Both the position numbers and the translations under genes were made by a program. DNA of 64,000 bases, from NCBI GenBank assembly GCA_018296165.2, contig JACKQL020000032.1:310001-374000 (forward strand), in the 5' to 3' direction. A model generated the notes under the pieces. The model saw nothing but the letters and a program-made list of their open reading frames with translations. It had not been told where the DNA came from and did no database searches. This document shows, one piece after another, positions 28,579 through 41,500 of the stretch. The DNA is from Termitomyces sp. T153 (lineage: Eukaryota; Basidiomycota; Agaricomycetes; Agaricales; Lyophyllaceae). Position 1 is the first letter of the stretch, and each line of letters begins with the position of its first letter.

Positions 28579-30296
28579 TGGAGGAACTGCGGATAAAGCC
28601 AAGTGAGACGTACCCTTCATGTATTCATTACGTCAGCGCGCAGGCGTGTGAATTTCGATTCGAAAAGGATTGTCCGAATTCAGAACTAGCTTGCCCAATT
28701 CTCCCCACACTGACATTCCCTAAATAAGAAATGTCTCACAATCATGTGTATGCAGCACGTAAAATGCACATCTGTTGACCATTGAAATGTTGATCTCCAT
28801 CAGTACACAGTTTGTAATGTCATATCATCTCAGGTAGCCATTGCCCTCTACAAGGATATCTCCCCAACTCTGTGGCAAGACTTGGTGCCATCAAGAATTT
28901 CCAGAAAATTCTCTGTTTAAAAACTGTGATCATTGTCGACAACAGGATAGGGCCACGAAACGCGCGCAATGACAACGACAACGCATACTATCAGAGCACA
29001 AAAATCACACAGCAATCCAAAATGCAAACAAAGAGAACAAATGGCTCCATGACGCGTCTCATCATTTAATTATTTACCCCCATCAAAACGGCAACGACGC
29101 GAGGAAACTGCCCAAGCTGATGACAGTTCAGAAGAGAGAAGTAATGATGAAGTTAGGAGATGATAAATTTAATGTAAGGGTGCCAATCTCGTATAATGGA
29201 TATACATAATAATGCTGTCAGACCTCTGGGAGTGCGGAAGAGTTTTTCGAAGCCATCCGTACTGAGTTTCGGATGGATACACGAGTTTAAGTTCTTTGTA
29301 GCATACAAAACTAGTTTTGACGCACTGGTATCCTTCAAAGATCACATCCAAATGGTCTCAGAGAAAATATGGAAAGTTTCTGGATACAGATTCACATGAA
29401 TAACACGTCCAATAAAGGGCTGCAACAATTCACCTCGACTACAAAGTCAAGGACCATAAGGGACGATACATAAGGAACTCGCACGTGAACTTGAATACCA
29501 GAGCCAATTTCATGACCAGCAGATGCTTCAGGCAGTGGAGAGAGGAGGTTCATTCTAAAGAATGACTCAAGCATTTCTAGGAACGGAGCGCAGGATGAAA
29601 TCGACAAGAGGACGAGCAGCGCTATGAAGTCAAAAGGGGAATTAATTATTAATGAGATACATGTACATATTTAATTGTGTAGCGATTGCCTTTTTGATAC
29701 AATATGGTCTTGTTTGGACTGTTAGTGTGGGGGGAGAGTCGGCGTTATTCAGACTGCATCATTTCGTTTTGTAGCCTGACGATACAACAATGACCCGCAA
29801 ATGTCAAAACCTCACTGGAGGCACTAGTGATCCCATCATGACCGGTGGTTAACTCAGTGGAAACGGCGCTCCCTCAATGTTCAACGTTAATACCTGTATG
29901 AGCTCAACAATGTCACCGTTCAGATTACGCAGATTACGACGGGACGAATGACCCAAGTGAAAACGAGGCTCAAGGAGTCCGACAAACGACAACTGGAGTA
30001 AAGTGAGGCGTGCGACTCGGCAAAAAGGCCGGACACGGTAATCATGCATGCATGTCAAGTCAACTGGTTCCGCCCCAGCTCTTTTTAAATTTATGCCAAC
30101 AGGGTCATCGCAACCAGCACAGGGTCTGGGCTTCTTTTGAAATTTGACCACCTGCATACAAGACGAGTGTTGATTCTTAAAACTATTACTGCGACCCTTT
30201 CAATGTATTGTCTTCCTTGTCAGCCTCTCGTCAGGTTCTTAAGGCTGATCTGCGTATAACTTCATCTTCCTTCCACTCAGTTCTGTCTGATCCGCA
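28579..30296. other. 1.7-kb gap with only weak open frames
   Basis: No recognised gene. A minus-strand frame at 29392-29640 (ending ...VLDFVVEVN) and another at 29849-30157 (starting MQVVKFQKKPRPCAGCDDP) have mild coding character, but neither shows a domain or a clear splice model. The part near 28940-29050 is AC-rich on plus. The last 300 bp presumably contain the promoter of the DUF6534 gene, and the first 100 bp that of the NBR1-like gene. Confidence 0.35.
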
Positions 30297-31655
30297 ATGA
30301 GTGCCTTCGATACAACTGTTGGTAATGGCTGAGTCTCTGTGCTATCAAATGCACCTATCTAATCGACATGTCGCACAGGTGTTCTCTTGATTGGACTATT
30401 CTGTACGTATTCCGTGGCGGGTGGTTAACTTAGATCTTATGATGGTCTAGTTAATACCTACCTATATGGCTTGGTGACATACCAGTTCATGGTGTATTTC
30501 AACGCAAGTACGTCCCGCTGTGTGCACCGTGCTGACCAGAACTTCACCCACTGACCAGCGATCATGACACAGAGTTCAATGATGCCATGTGGATACAGTA
30601 TGTTATAATAAACTTTCACCTCAACGTTTCATAGTATATTGACCATGTAATAGGGTTATCGTGATAACACTCTTCGTCACAGACACTCTACATAGTGCTG
30701 TAGCGATCTATGCTGGTTGGGAGACGTGGTAAGTTCTCATTGTTACCCCTTTCATCATAATATAATTTCTAACAGTGTCACCAACTATGCCAACCCGGAA
30801 AGCCTCGCCTTCGTCAGCTGGACTATCCCTTTCACAGCTTGTGCTACTTCAGTAGCTGCTATTCTCACACAATTCTTTCTTGGACATCGGTCTGTTTTCA
30901 TCAATGACAGAGATCAATTACTGAACCAAGTCTTCATTATTTAGGGTCTGGATTTTGACGAAGAATATGGCTTTCGTCGTCGTGATTGGTGTCTTGAGTG
31001 TCTTGGGCTTTATCTTCGGAATCTACTCTGGCATTCGCTCCGGTATCATTAGAGAGTAAGTCCTTACGATCGGATTTCTTGCATGTGACTATTAATGTCA
31101 AGTCCAGAGTTGCACACTTCGCGCCTCTAAAACCTTTTGTCATTTGCTGGCTCGGGTTCCAAACTAGTGCTGATCTGCTTCTTACATGTTCGTGATATCT
31201 TATGTTCAGTTTTGATTCTCATTGCTGTTACAGTCATCCTGTCCTTTGTGTTGAGTAGATCTCGTACTGGTTTCCGTAAGACCGACACCATCATCAATCG
31301 TCTCATTCGTGGTGCCATTCAAACTGGTTTATTCGCTTCAATGTTCGCTCTGGCGGATCTCTTTTCCTTCGTTCTCCATGGCGACACCAACCTCTACGCT
31401 ATGTTCGCTTATCCTATTGGGCGAATCTACACCAACGTAAACAGCATGGATTTCTTTCGTCATCACATTTGCGTTGCTTGACAGTTCAAACAGACCTTAT
31501 TGGACACCCTCAATGCCCGAATCGAACTTAAGCTCATGAACGCCTCTACCATGGATGTCGATGAAGAGGTTCGCCTTCTCTACATTGAAATTGGCTGCTC
31601 CTCATTCAATTATAGACAACAAATGCTTTCCGTATGCAAACGCATGGTCGAATAA
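30297..31655 (+). CDS. DUF6534 seven-helix membrane protein
   Basis: A heavily split gene starting MSAFDTTVG at 30297 and ending in TAA at 31653-31655. The translation assembled across about nine short introns shows the signature of this basidiomycete family. It includes TYLYGLVTYQFMVYF, FNDAMWIQVIVITLFVTD, LAFVSWTIPFTACATS, and QFFLGHRVWILTKN. Further on are SADLLLTFILSFVLSRSR, TGFRKTDTIINRLIRGAIQT, GLFASMFALADLFSF and RIYTNTLLDTLNAR. Hydrophobic segments indicate six or seven transmembrane helices with a polar C-terminal tail. The function of DUF6534 proteins is unknown; a receptor-like topology is only suggestive. The FNAKFND junction (acceptor GACACAG before AGTTC) was selected by homology to the family pattern. 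Confidence 0.8.
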
Positions 31656-32868
31656 TTGCCGGTCAGACCTTTCATTCAATCCAGATTGCAAAGGATACCG
31701 TTACACGACAATCACCCGTACGTTCTGTTGAGAAATTTCCTGGGGAGACAGATGTCTACACCTCCAACAAGGTTTGATACAAAACACCTTCACAATATTG
31801 GCAGTAGTACATTAGTCTAAATGTGTGCATCGTCATACTAATTGGTTCAACTTGATGGGGCGCGAATTCGGCGCGAACAAGATCCGAAGTATTCTCAACA
31901 CATGCAGATAAATAGGATGGCTCCTTTCACGCCTACAGACATGGCTCAACACGACCTAGTCATTAATCTTATGACCGGTTCAAGCCCGCTGGGGGTGTGC
32001 GACAAGGTGTCAGCAAACACTCCAAGCTATTCCAAGCTATTCCAAGGAATCAAATCAAAAGATTTCGTTGCTCTTCAAGCTTCAAGTACTGTTCCGTCGG
32101 CTTTTCATTGAATTAATCCTATCATTATTTTGTGTGATCACAATGAGGCTAAGACTATATACTAGTTCATCTCGACATATATGATACAATCATGACGGCA
32201 TTTGGTGTGCTTCGAATTTAACTGGTGCTCTTTCGATTAAGCTTGTCAGAAAGATTTGTTCCCAATACACGGATAAGTAAAAGGAGCTTCACCTTGGTCT
32301 TGCAAGACAGACAGGATAAAATAAATTAGGTCATTGACCTTGAATCTTCATTTCGCTTGTAGGTAAGCTCATAGAGCATTTACATACGTTTTGGCAGTCT
32401 GTTAGGTTTTCCAGCTTGATCTGCTTATCCTTTACGGTAAGGTCATACGATGTAGCTCGCAGCTCGAAGTACACGGGCGACTGTGGAGATTCTGGACGGT
32501 CACCGAAGCCTGAGAGGTCTTGACGACGAAAATGAGGCCTTGACGTTGAAAATGAGGCTTGACGACGAAAATGTGGTACCTCATCATCATGCATCAGACT
32601 GAACATCTCAACAACTTTTCATGTGGCCCACTAGTACATGTACGCCAATCATTCTAGTATCTATCCATTGATAGTGCAATTACTTTCCTCCTATATTGTC
32701 CTACTTTTGTCAGGATACTGAGATTCGAAAAATGCCAGCTGGCAACGTCGAGCCTTCAGTCGATAAGTGGGTTGGCCTTGACATACGTTCGTTGGGCTCG
32801 CCAAGTGGCCTCGAGTATAGTCACAACCAAAAATTTTGACGGCTTTTTTTGGAAATGCCATCATCGTT
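31656..32868. other. 1.2-kb gap with short repeats
   Basis: No recognised gene. A minus-strand frame at 32331-32606 (91 codons) includes a short internal repeat, PHFRRQ twice, from three direct copies of a TGACGACGAAAATG-type unit at about 32518-32575. A plus-strand frame at 31842-32111 is probably chance. The short duplication CTATTCCAAG occurs twice at 32028-32046. Confidence 0.35.
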
Positions 32869-33731
32869 ATGACTTCTACTAATCCTCATCAAGAGTACGA
32901 GTTACTCAGCTCGACACGTTTTGACCCCTTCCTCCTAAATATAAGATGGAACGACGACAAAAATGGACCTTCAAATTTTCTACTTTTACGTTATCACTTC
33001 GATCGTCTTATTGCTGCGGTAGAGCGTCATGACTGGTTTCAAGCCAAGTCGGTTCTAGCATCATACAATGAATTCGAAAGCCTCTGCCGGAATGCAGTGG
33101 AAGTCCATCGAGACAAAGACAATGGTCCGGGGGCGCTCAAGGTAAACCGGTTTTCGATCTGGAGCCACCTGACTGACTACTTTGCAAGCTTCGCTTCACA
33201 CTCTCCCAATCTGGAAAACTGATGGTGACAACTTCGGCGGTTTCACCGCTCTCACTGGATCCCTCATTCGCATCATCCTCTGATCCTCTGGCTGATGACC
33301 ACCTGTTGTCCGGCCCTATTTTCTCTATCTTTCTTAGCTCGGCCCCCTGTCCTTCTTCCATCTTTACCTTCACAAAGACCACCTACCGATCGCATTATGA
33401 CGATGCGCGACGCCGAGTCAATCTGCCCCCTGTCACCCAAGGGGCGGTGACGGCCGAGGTGCTTCTGTACAATGAGGTGGGATTGATTACCGAGGCATCC
33501 ATTTACAATGTCGCTGTCTATAGAGGACACCAATGGCTAACACCTTCGTCATCGACGGGATGTCTACCTGGAGTCTTTCGGCGATGGCTTTTGGAACGGG
33601 GTCAGATACACGAAGATAAGGAAGGTCACTTAACAAAGGACAGTATCAAAGAGGGTGAATGGGTTCTACTATTCAATGCTGTGCACGGATGTCAATTGGG
33701 CAGGATGGTATCTGGCGTGTATTCAGAATGA
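32869..33731 (+). CDS. ABZ2: Aminodeoxychorismate lyase-like (class IV PLP enzyme)
   Basis: Two exons (32869-33141, 33189-33731) give 271 residues; the 47-nt intron has GTAAAC and GCAAG ends. The likely reaction is release of pyruvate from 4-amino-4-deoxychorismate to give p-aminobenzoate for folate. The class IV aminotransferase fold is seen as TRFDPFLLNIRW, FLLLRYHFDRLIAA, and FTKTTYRSHYDDARRR, which carries the likely PLP Lys. LLYNEVGLITEASIYNVAVY and SSTGCLPGVFRRWLLERG follow. This pattern matches fungal Abz2 better than branched-chain transaminases, which are longer. The start at 32869 is preferred over an upstream in-frame Met because it fits the family's short N-terminus. The gene converges on UTP13 with 35 bp between stops. 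Confidence 0.82.
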
Positions 33732-33766
33732 CGGACTATCGACTATTGACTAGCAACTTGATTCTA

Positions 33767-36700
33767 TCAAACAGGCACAATGTCTACGTCCATATCGTCG
33801 AATGTTCCATCATCCATTTCACCCAGAATGTAGTCCACCATATAACTGTCCTGTACCAACTTATTCATCCTAGATAAGTGTCGCTCTGTATATGGAATAA
33901 AGGCGTCCACGAATTCTTTTAGCGCCGAACCAGGTTTCGACGATGCACTTGTGTCACCAGTCAATGTAGCTTCGTCTTGTTCATCCCTAAATGCCTTCAT
34001 CACATCGTCTGTTGACCTGAGCTTCAAGATGGCATACATCACGCGCTGAGCGAATCGGCTGGTTTTCGCGTTGGTATTCCAGTCTCTAGCAAACTGGAGC
34101 AGTTTAGCTAGTTCGGACCCGCTAATGGTCCGTATGACTTCATCTACAGAAAATCGCCCTGTGATAGACGCAGGGTCCGTATTGTTCGATTGTACGTCTC
34201 TGAAGAGTGACAGCAATCGACCCGGCTGTTGCATGGCCAAGGCCAATTGTATTGCCCGGCGATAATCGTTCAATGCAAGGTAATTTTGGAAGTCTTGTTC
34301 CCTGTCATGGGAAATGCAATGAGCAATTGAAGTGAGGGCAAGAAAAAAAAGGAACTTACTTCTGTACTAAATTGGCGCGTGCTGCCTCCTTCTCCTCGTT
34401 CTGCTCTTCGGTGCAGTCCTCCCAAAAGGTAACCACCGAGTCGGCGGCCCCAGATACGATTCGTCTCTCGTCATCGCTGACAGCAAGTGCCCATACCTGC
34501 CATGCAGGGTGTTATGGCAAAGGAATGATGAGGAAGCAAGCAAAGACTTACTTTGTCTTCATGATTATCCAGAGTAGCAACACACTCCTCGGCTTTTATG
34601 TCCCACAGCTTAACGAGCCCGTCGGATGAGGTGCTAACGATCTGTGAACCGACATTCAAGAAGTCCACTCTCAACACGGAGTTTGTATGACCCTCAAAAG
34701 TCTTCAGACATGAAAAGTCATCTAGGCTCCATAGCTTCACGGTCTTGTCGCCGCTTCCCGTCGCAAGAATCCTCTCTGCCCGGCTGAATCGTACAGCCCA
34801 AACGCCGCGTTTGTGACCCTTACACGTTCCTATCAACTTGAGCTCCCCGCGTGGAGCACTACTTCCAGACCCCGCTATGTATTCTATATTGAAGACCTTC
34901 GCAGTCCGATCCTGGGATCCTGAAACGAGGAATCTGCCGTTCGGTGAAATGTCTAGTGCGTTGATATCTTTGTCATGAGCTTTATGTGTGCATAGACTTT
35001 TACACCGTGAGGGTTCGGCCTCATTATCCTCGTATGCCAGTGGGATCCCTGCTAAATCCCACATTTTTATTGTTCGGTCCTGACTTCCAGTAAACATGAA
35101 CTGAGGATGATTCATTCCACCGGCATCGTCAACTTTCTTTGAGACAGAAATCGCGCCAATGCTTTCGGCATGACCTTCGCATACACCAACACAGCCATAT
35201 CCCCAGTTCATGGCAGGATGCTCAGGCTTCGCTTTCAGGGGAACCCATAATCTAGCAGAGCGATCTTTACTGCCACTGGCAAGCAAGCGTCCGTTAGCCC
35301 CTTGGTCCAACGCGAGAACGACGTCAGTATGACCGTCCAGGAGACGAGCATCGAAGGTACGTGTGTCATAGATGCGTATGAGAGAGGAGTTTGTTGCCAA
35401 TGCCAGATGAGAATCACGTTCCTTTCCTTCAGAAAAGACCGGTGAAAGAAATGTTGTATCCACGATCTCATCATTGTATCCGATCAATTGCCGTGTTAAC
35501 GATTGTGTCGAGAGGGAATGGAAAATGATGTTTTGGTCGGCGTGAATAGAAACAACGCTTGAAGTTGCGGGAACATACCTACAAGAGTTATTAGAATGGG
35601 ATAATTGTGTCGAATGGTCTTTACCCACATGACATCGACTATTTGCCTTTGTTCTTCCTGATCATCAGAGACCTTTTTATGTTCTTTACCAAGAGAAAAA
35701 AGGACATTGCCGTCCTTGCCATCCCAAATCCTGACGATACCTTTCTCCCCACCTGTATAAAAGCGGATGGCATCCGAACTTGAACTAGATCCTGTGAGGT
35801 CTTCGTCTGGCCGGAGAATGCCAAGAGCCTCAACCCGTTCAAGGACGGGGATAGTTTTTATAAGCGTAGGCGAAAAGGCCTTATCTTTTCCTTTTCCTTT
35901 TCCCTCTTTGCCTTTCTCGCTAGGAGGTTTGAGCGGAGCCTGGTTTGACGAGAGATCCCAAATAAGGACCACTGAATCTCGGCCTCCACTGACAAGCCAT
36001 TGACCGTCGAGAGATACATCAAGGCCGCGGGGGACAGAATGATGGCCCTCTAGAACGGCCTCTGGCTTCCCGCCGCTAGCGGAGTTAGACGTTGTAGTCA
36101 AGTCAAAGATTCTGAGTCGAGTATCCACAGAACCAGTGATTAAGCGCATCTTTTGTTGGCGAGCTACAGAGGACATGTCTTGAGGATAATCGAAAGTCAA
36201 AGCGCTCACTATGCCGCCATGACCTTTGAACACATGGGTGACAAATCCACTGCGGATATTCCATACTTTGACAACGCCATCTGCCGATCCAGAAGCAAGA
36301 TAAGTAGAGGTAGGGTCAACCTTGCAAACGTGGACGGGAGCCTCATGGGCACGAGATATTACGCGGATTGGGTGGACTAGTTTCTTTGAAGGTGTTGTCG
36401 CCGGAATCTCAAAGATGCGGAGGGATAGCGATGCTGTGAAAACAAGTAGATGGCTGGAAGAAGGAGTTATGCAGAGGGAATTGATGGTCGTCGTATCCTG
36501 TATTTCTTGTGTATGATCAATCTTATTATGGTCTGGCTGTATTCGAGATGACATACGCTCGCAAAACGGCATATTTCAATCCCGGAAGTAATCTCTGTCA
36601 GAAGAATCTCCTCGGAGACGCACGTCGCAATCTTGCTTCCGTCTAAGGCAATGGCGACTGGCCCAGAAGTATAGAGAGGCCCAACAGAACGCACATTTTT

Positions 36701-36791
36701 GAATCTGGACCAATGTGAGCACAGAGAACATTTCATGTAGCAAATTCTCGTACGCGGTCTTGAGCTTTGGGCGCCCAACAAGTACGGTCAT
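33767..36791 (-). CDS. UTP13: U3 snoRNP WD40 protein UTP13
   Basis: UTP13 is part of the UTP-B subcomplex of the small-subunit processome that matures 18S rRNA in the nucleolus. From MTVLVGRPKLKTA (36791) a 47-nt intron leads into FKNVRSVGPLYTSGPVAIAL. Two WD40 propellers follow with clear repeats: YLASGSADGVVKVWNI, WLVSGGRDSVVLIWDL, LLASGSKDRSARLWV, FMFTGSQDRTIKMWDL, FLVSGSQDRTAKVFNI, ILATGSGDKTVKLWSL and IVSTSSDGLVKLWDI. The C-terminal helical UTP13 domain (ALNDYRRAIQLALAMQQPGRL to DYILGEMDDGTFDDM) ends at 33767. A Lys/Gly low-complexity insert (KGKEGKGKGKDK) sits in the first propeller. The C-terminal domain separates UTP13/TBL3 from other WD proteins. Confidence 0.92.
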
Positions 36792-36986
36792 TTCGACGGA
36801 TGATTTGTCCTGGGTGTCCAGGGAAAATCATACACTGTTTGTCCGTATTTGGCATTCGCACCCGGACGCGTCTTGACGCGTTCAGATTGATTCCAAATTG
36901 GATTGCGCTGAATAGACCAAGATAATACTACAATAATAACTAGTGCATGTGATTGGCGGTAGATTCATGAAGATAGACACAGATCA

Positions 36987-38319
36987 TCAGGATAGCAGCT
37001 GTTGGTGAAAGTCAGAAACACATTCGAAACGCGATCGGTCTATGTGGGAACAAGCAAGGAATGCTTTCAATGCCTCTTCCGCCTTCCCTCTTTTCTTTTC
37101 TTCGTTGTTCAACATTCTCTGCAATTCCGATCTTCTTCTCGTCTCCTCGTCCAATCGTTGCTGAACAGTCCGAAGGGTATCATGCGTTCGGGATGCTTCT
37201 GCCTGTGCCTGTAGTACCTGGTCGGAGAGACGCAGTGAAAGTGAGATGGCGTCCGTTGATTGACGTCGCAAGGCTGAAATTTCAGCTTGCAAAGAATCCA
37301 TGATGTTATCGGAACTTTGGAGGGTGGAGAAAGGAGGAAGACTCAAGGTCTGTGGTGCTCGAGAAGGTTGATATGCACTTAAACCCAATGCTGCCAGGGA
37401 ATTTCGTCGGTCCATCGGATTGATGAATTCTTCTTCACTTTCGCATTCTTCCTCCGATATGTATGCATTGTCCTGGCTGTTTTCAATTTCTTGTTTGTCC
37501 CCGAGATCTTTACTCTTTTGTGACCATCCGTCCATATTGAGCAAGTTCGAATTCGAAGATGGTATAGAAACACCGTCAAGAACGTGCTTGCTTTCCTCGT
37601 CCTCACCAAGTAGGGAGTAGAATTGTTCATTATCCAAGGCTGACTTTCGTGGCCGGCCCCTCTTCTTCGGGGGAAGAGGTGATCCATTTCGGCCTTCCTT
37701 ATTCTGACGACCTCTCTTGCGCGGTCTCTTGGTACCAGGAGGTGCAGACAAGTTTACGGTCCAATACGAGCCGAACCCTGGGTTAGTTACAGGTCGCGGC
37801 TGGCGTTCAAATAACCTGTTCAGTGACAAATGATGTCGCACGGATTGCTGTTGTCCATCATGTTAATTGTGGTTAAGAATGTATGGATTCCAAGATCACC
37901 TTCCATGTAGGTCCAGCAGTCCTGTAGTAGGCATACTTATTCTCCATTGCCGCGTATATCTCACGTATCGTGAGTCGTTGATGCGGACTTCCCAGAATAG
38001 CACAGCGAAGGATGACTGGCAGTGTATGTTGAGGTCTCCCATCAGTGTTGGGCAAACAAGCGAGACTGTTCGGACAGTTGGGGTGAGCTTCATGTTCTTT
38101 GTATGAAGATCCTTCGACCGTCAAGTTGTCGCTCGCGTCCGAAACGAGAGAAGTTCCTGGAGATGACGGCACTTCACTCGTTGACGCTTCGTCCATACTA
38201 TTTACAATCAGTCTGGTTATGGGGTGAGATGGTGAAACCACAAGATAGCATACTGATGCGAACCTGACTGTACGACGTCGCCCATCGTCTGGGTTAAGAA
38301 TATTGCAAAGGCTAGCCAT
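36987..38319 (-). CDS. Forkhead transcription factor with AT-hook motifs
   Basis: Exon 1 (38319-38264, MASLCNILNPDDGRRRTV) splices to 38197. The forkhead domain spans another intron near 37860-37900: TLPVILRCAILGSPHQRL, TIREIYAAMENKYAYYRTAG, PTWK / QSVRHHLSLNRLFER, QPRPVTNPGFGSYWTVN. The recognition helix QSVRHHLSLN is intact, so DNA binding is expected. Directly after it come basic AT-hook-like motifs (KRPRKRGRQNK and PPKKRGRPRKSA), an acidic tract (SEEECESEEEFI) and a C-terminal coiled coil (about residues 270-370, rich in Leu, Gln, Arg, Glu). Target genes are unknown. Fungal forkheads often regulate cell cycle or development; which applies here cannot be told. Confidence 0.87.
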
Positions 38320-38525
38320 CGTTGGCGTGGAAGGGGTGACAGTACTTCAATACTTGCCATTTGTTGAAAACTCCGTATTACTTCGAAATAAGCGAATTAT
38401 TACCTAACATCGTGATCGACCATTCTTATTACCCCGAAAGTAGAACAAAGCAATTGTTATGCCCAAATTAGGATACAATTATATGCCGGTGAATATAAGT
38501 ACAGAGAAAAGAAAGACAGGATATA

Positions 38526-41500
38526 TCATAAACCGTAACTATCGCCGTCGTAACCATAAGTATAAACGGGATCAGAGACAGGGACTGAGTTCCACCCATT
38601 TGCTACCCTGATTTCTGGAACAGAATGCGACTCTGGTGGCGCAGCCTCTTGAGTTCGAGGCCACCATTCGTAGCCTGGATAATATGACGTGGAAGATTCG
38701 ATTCCTGGAATACGTAGACCTAGCATATGGGCCATAATTCGGGTGCCCAGTTCTTGGACTCCAGTATTCTCTTCCCTTGCGTTTGATTCATATACAGGGA
38801 AGGTCTCCCGTTGAAGATAGTCAGAATTTTTTTCCAGCCCAAAAGCAGCATCTGCTGGTCTTTTGGGGCGATCCAGGAAGGTGATCTGAAGAAGAGGGTC
38901 ATTTGACCCCAGTTGAACGCCATTCAAAAGCTCCCACGCGCGAGAAGCACTTGGCCAAACGACCTATTATGCGCCAGTGTTTCGGTGTAATGGCGAAGTA
39001 AATCATAGAACGTACCTGCATATCTTTCAAAGCTTCCATACATTGTTTGAAGCCAAGCGAGGCCTGGACGTTTAAAGGACGAAGTGTTACTACAAACAAA
39101 TTCAACAACGAATGTGGCGTTGATCAGGAGATCGCTCACGGGTCAGAATATGCATTACTCTGATACGCAATGAAAAGCAGTGTCAATACAATAGAATTGC
39201 ACATGGTCGATAGGAAAGACTTACGCTGCATTGAGAATATAGGAGGTTAAGAACGATGACCCTTGCTTCAAAGAAAATGTTTCGCGATAGATGGTGGCTG
39301 AAAAGGATGATGGATCAATCTCAATTTCATTAAGACGGTGAAGTCTCAAAATACCAATGGCGCTTAGATGGGTGGCTGCACTTTGTGCGAGGTCGAATGC
39401 TTTGAACTCAGCAGTGTTGTGAGACGTTGATTCGGTGCTAGGAAAGTTATTATGACATCCTTTTAGCAGAAAATATGCGCACCCCTTCCAATTAGGTATA
39501 CTGTCAAAATTTCAGTAAGAGGATGTTGTCCTGAACAAACAAAATGAACCCACAAGGCCCGGTTGAGCAAAAGGACCGCACCCCAGTATCTGATATGGAG
39601 GAAGAGAATATGCGGAGGTGGTGCTGTCCGCCTGCTTGTAGGCTCGAATCGAAGTGACTCAGGAAGTCCAATATACCACTGATCTAGGCGAGATTCGATA
39701 TCACTATAAGATGCCCTTCTTACTGCGTGCGGTACATGACGAATGGAGTAGATTTTGTCGACGATAGAACCAGTAATCATACCTTGACAATTTGATGTAA
39801 GCTTCCATAAAGACCACTGACTATGAATGAAAATGACCCACATAAACTCGCCACAGCACGCCAGCAAGTTGACATGTGTCCTGGAACAGGGCGATACGCC
39901 ATATCCAAATTATTCGCGGCGATTGGTGGCCATGAATCTTGATCTATGTCCTGGACGAATTGTCACAACAGGATATGGAGAGTGGGACGATAAAGGAATC
40001 TTACATCATCCACAATCGGCAGAGGTACATCAAAATCACCCTCCTTGATCATGATAGGTCGCCCTAATCACATAAGCCAAATGCAGTGACCAGATCTATG
40101 AGGAAGTATACCTAGATACACAGATCCATAGCTATATTGGAAGAGCAAGATGTTTGCATAATTGCTTAGCCCACTTTACGATGGAATCTTACCTATCAGC
40201 AACGCAACAAGCCCACCAAATCTGAACACGAGTCTCGATCTCTGCAGGAGAAAAAAGCTTTTGACCATGGCTTTTCCAATTGGAGGAGTCGCAATTAAGC
40301 CCCAGGTCGGTTGCCTAATGTTTACACCATCAGAAAAAATATTATTATTGAGCGAATGAATACGAACCATGCGGACAGCCATGCCTACAGAAGCGATGAA
40401 ATCCCATATTAACTGATCGAACGAGTTGCGTACCAATAAATAACCATGCTTGCTCCTGGGAACCTGTAAAGAGACCGAGTGTCATTGAAATGACGAGAAC
40501 TACGAAAAACTTCAGCATACCAATCCCAAATTCCCGGTACCCTAAGAGAAGTAAAGATTGGACGGTTGATGGCCGGGATTCATGGAAAACTTGAGCTAAG
40601 TATGAAAGTCAAGTCAACTGAAACCTCGAGACAGACATATACGAGCTCTCACTCAGGATTGCCCGGGCACTGTCCAAAAAATTGCATCCGGCCTCCCACA
40701 TCTTGCCTCGTATATGGAGCGGCATTTGATCATGACAAAATCGAGCCGTGATCGCAAATATAGAGAAGAGCAGTAACGGCGTGACTTCCTGGGAGGACTC
40801 AGGACGGGGGGATGGACTTTGCTGCGGAGACATAGACTGAGAATTTGAGCTGCTGCTCATATGTAACGTATGATGCAAAAAGAGGGATATACAGACATAC
40901 TTTTGTTTCCTAAACTTTGTGTCAAAGCAATTGGTTATTAAAACAATGGAGATACAAACCGTATATTGTATTGTGCTAAAAAGCGGGATTTGTGGAGGAC
41001 AGGAAACATAGGGTGCACATAAGTGAAATAGAGACCCAATAGACGATCTTGAACGTGAATTTCAGGTAATGGTGAGATTTTAACGTATTCCGGATAACTT
41101 CTGTGGTACTTGGAAGCAGGCCAAACCCTTGACATAGGCAATCTCCTATGGAAGTGTTCATGAATTGCAGGTGTAGACAGAAGAAAGATATGGTGACAGA
41201 CCATATACCGCCTTCCACACGATCATCGGTACGATTATTCTTTCCGATCAAATGCAGCCCACTAGTTCTACCGTGGAAGCGTACCTGAAAAGAGATGATA
41301 AGTAAGGGAAGCGTGATTAGATAAACGTATCTTACTTCTCGATTCTCGTCCAGAGAAAGCTCTCCTATGGCTTCTGTCGTAGTCTTGAGCTCTTCCTCTT
41401 CTTCAGCTATGTGGATGATTGGGGAAACGTTTTCGTGAAGACAGATGGAACAACAAACTAGTATCCATGGTATACATTCCCCTCCATTCAGGATAAGAAT

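Noticed and set aside
29849..30157. Minus-strand 102-codon frame as a gene
   Set aside because: No homology recognised, no splice support, and a CxxC alone is weak evidence.
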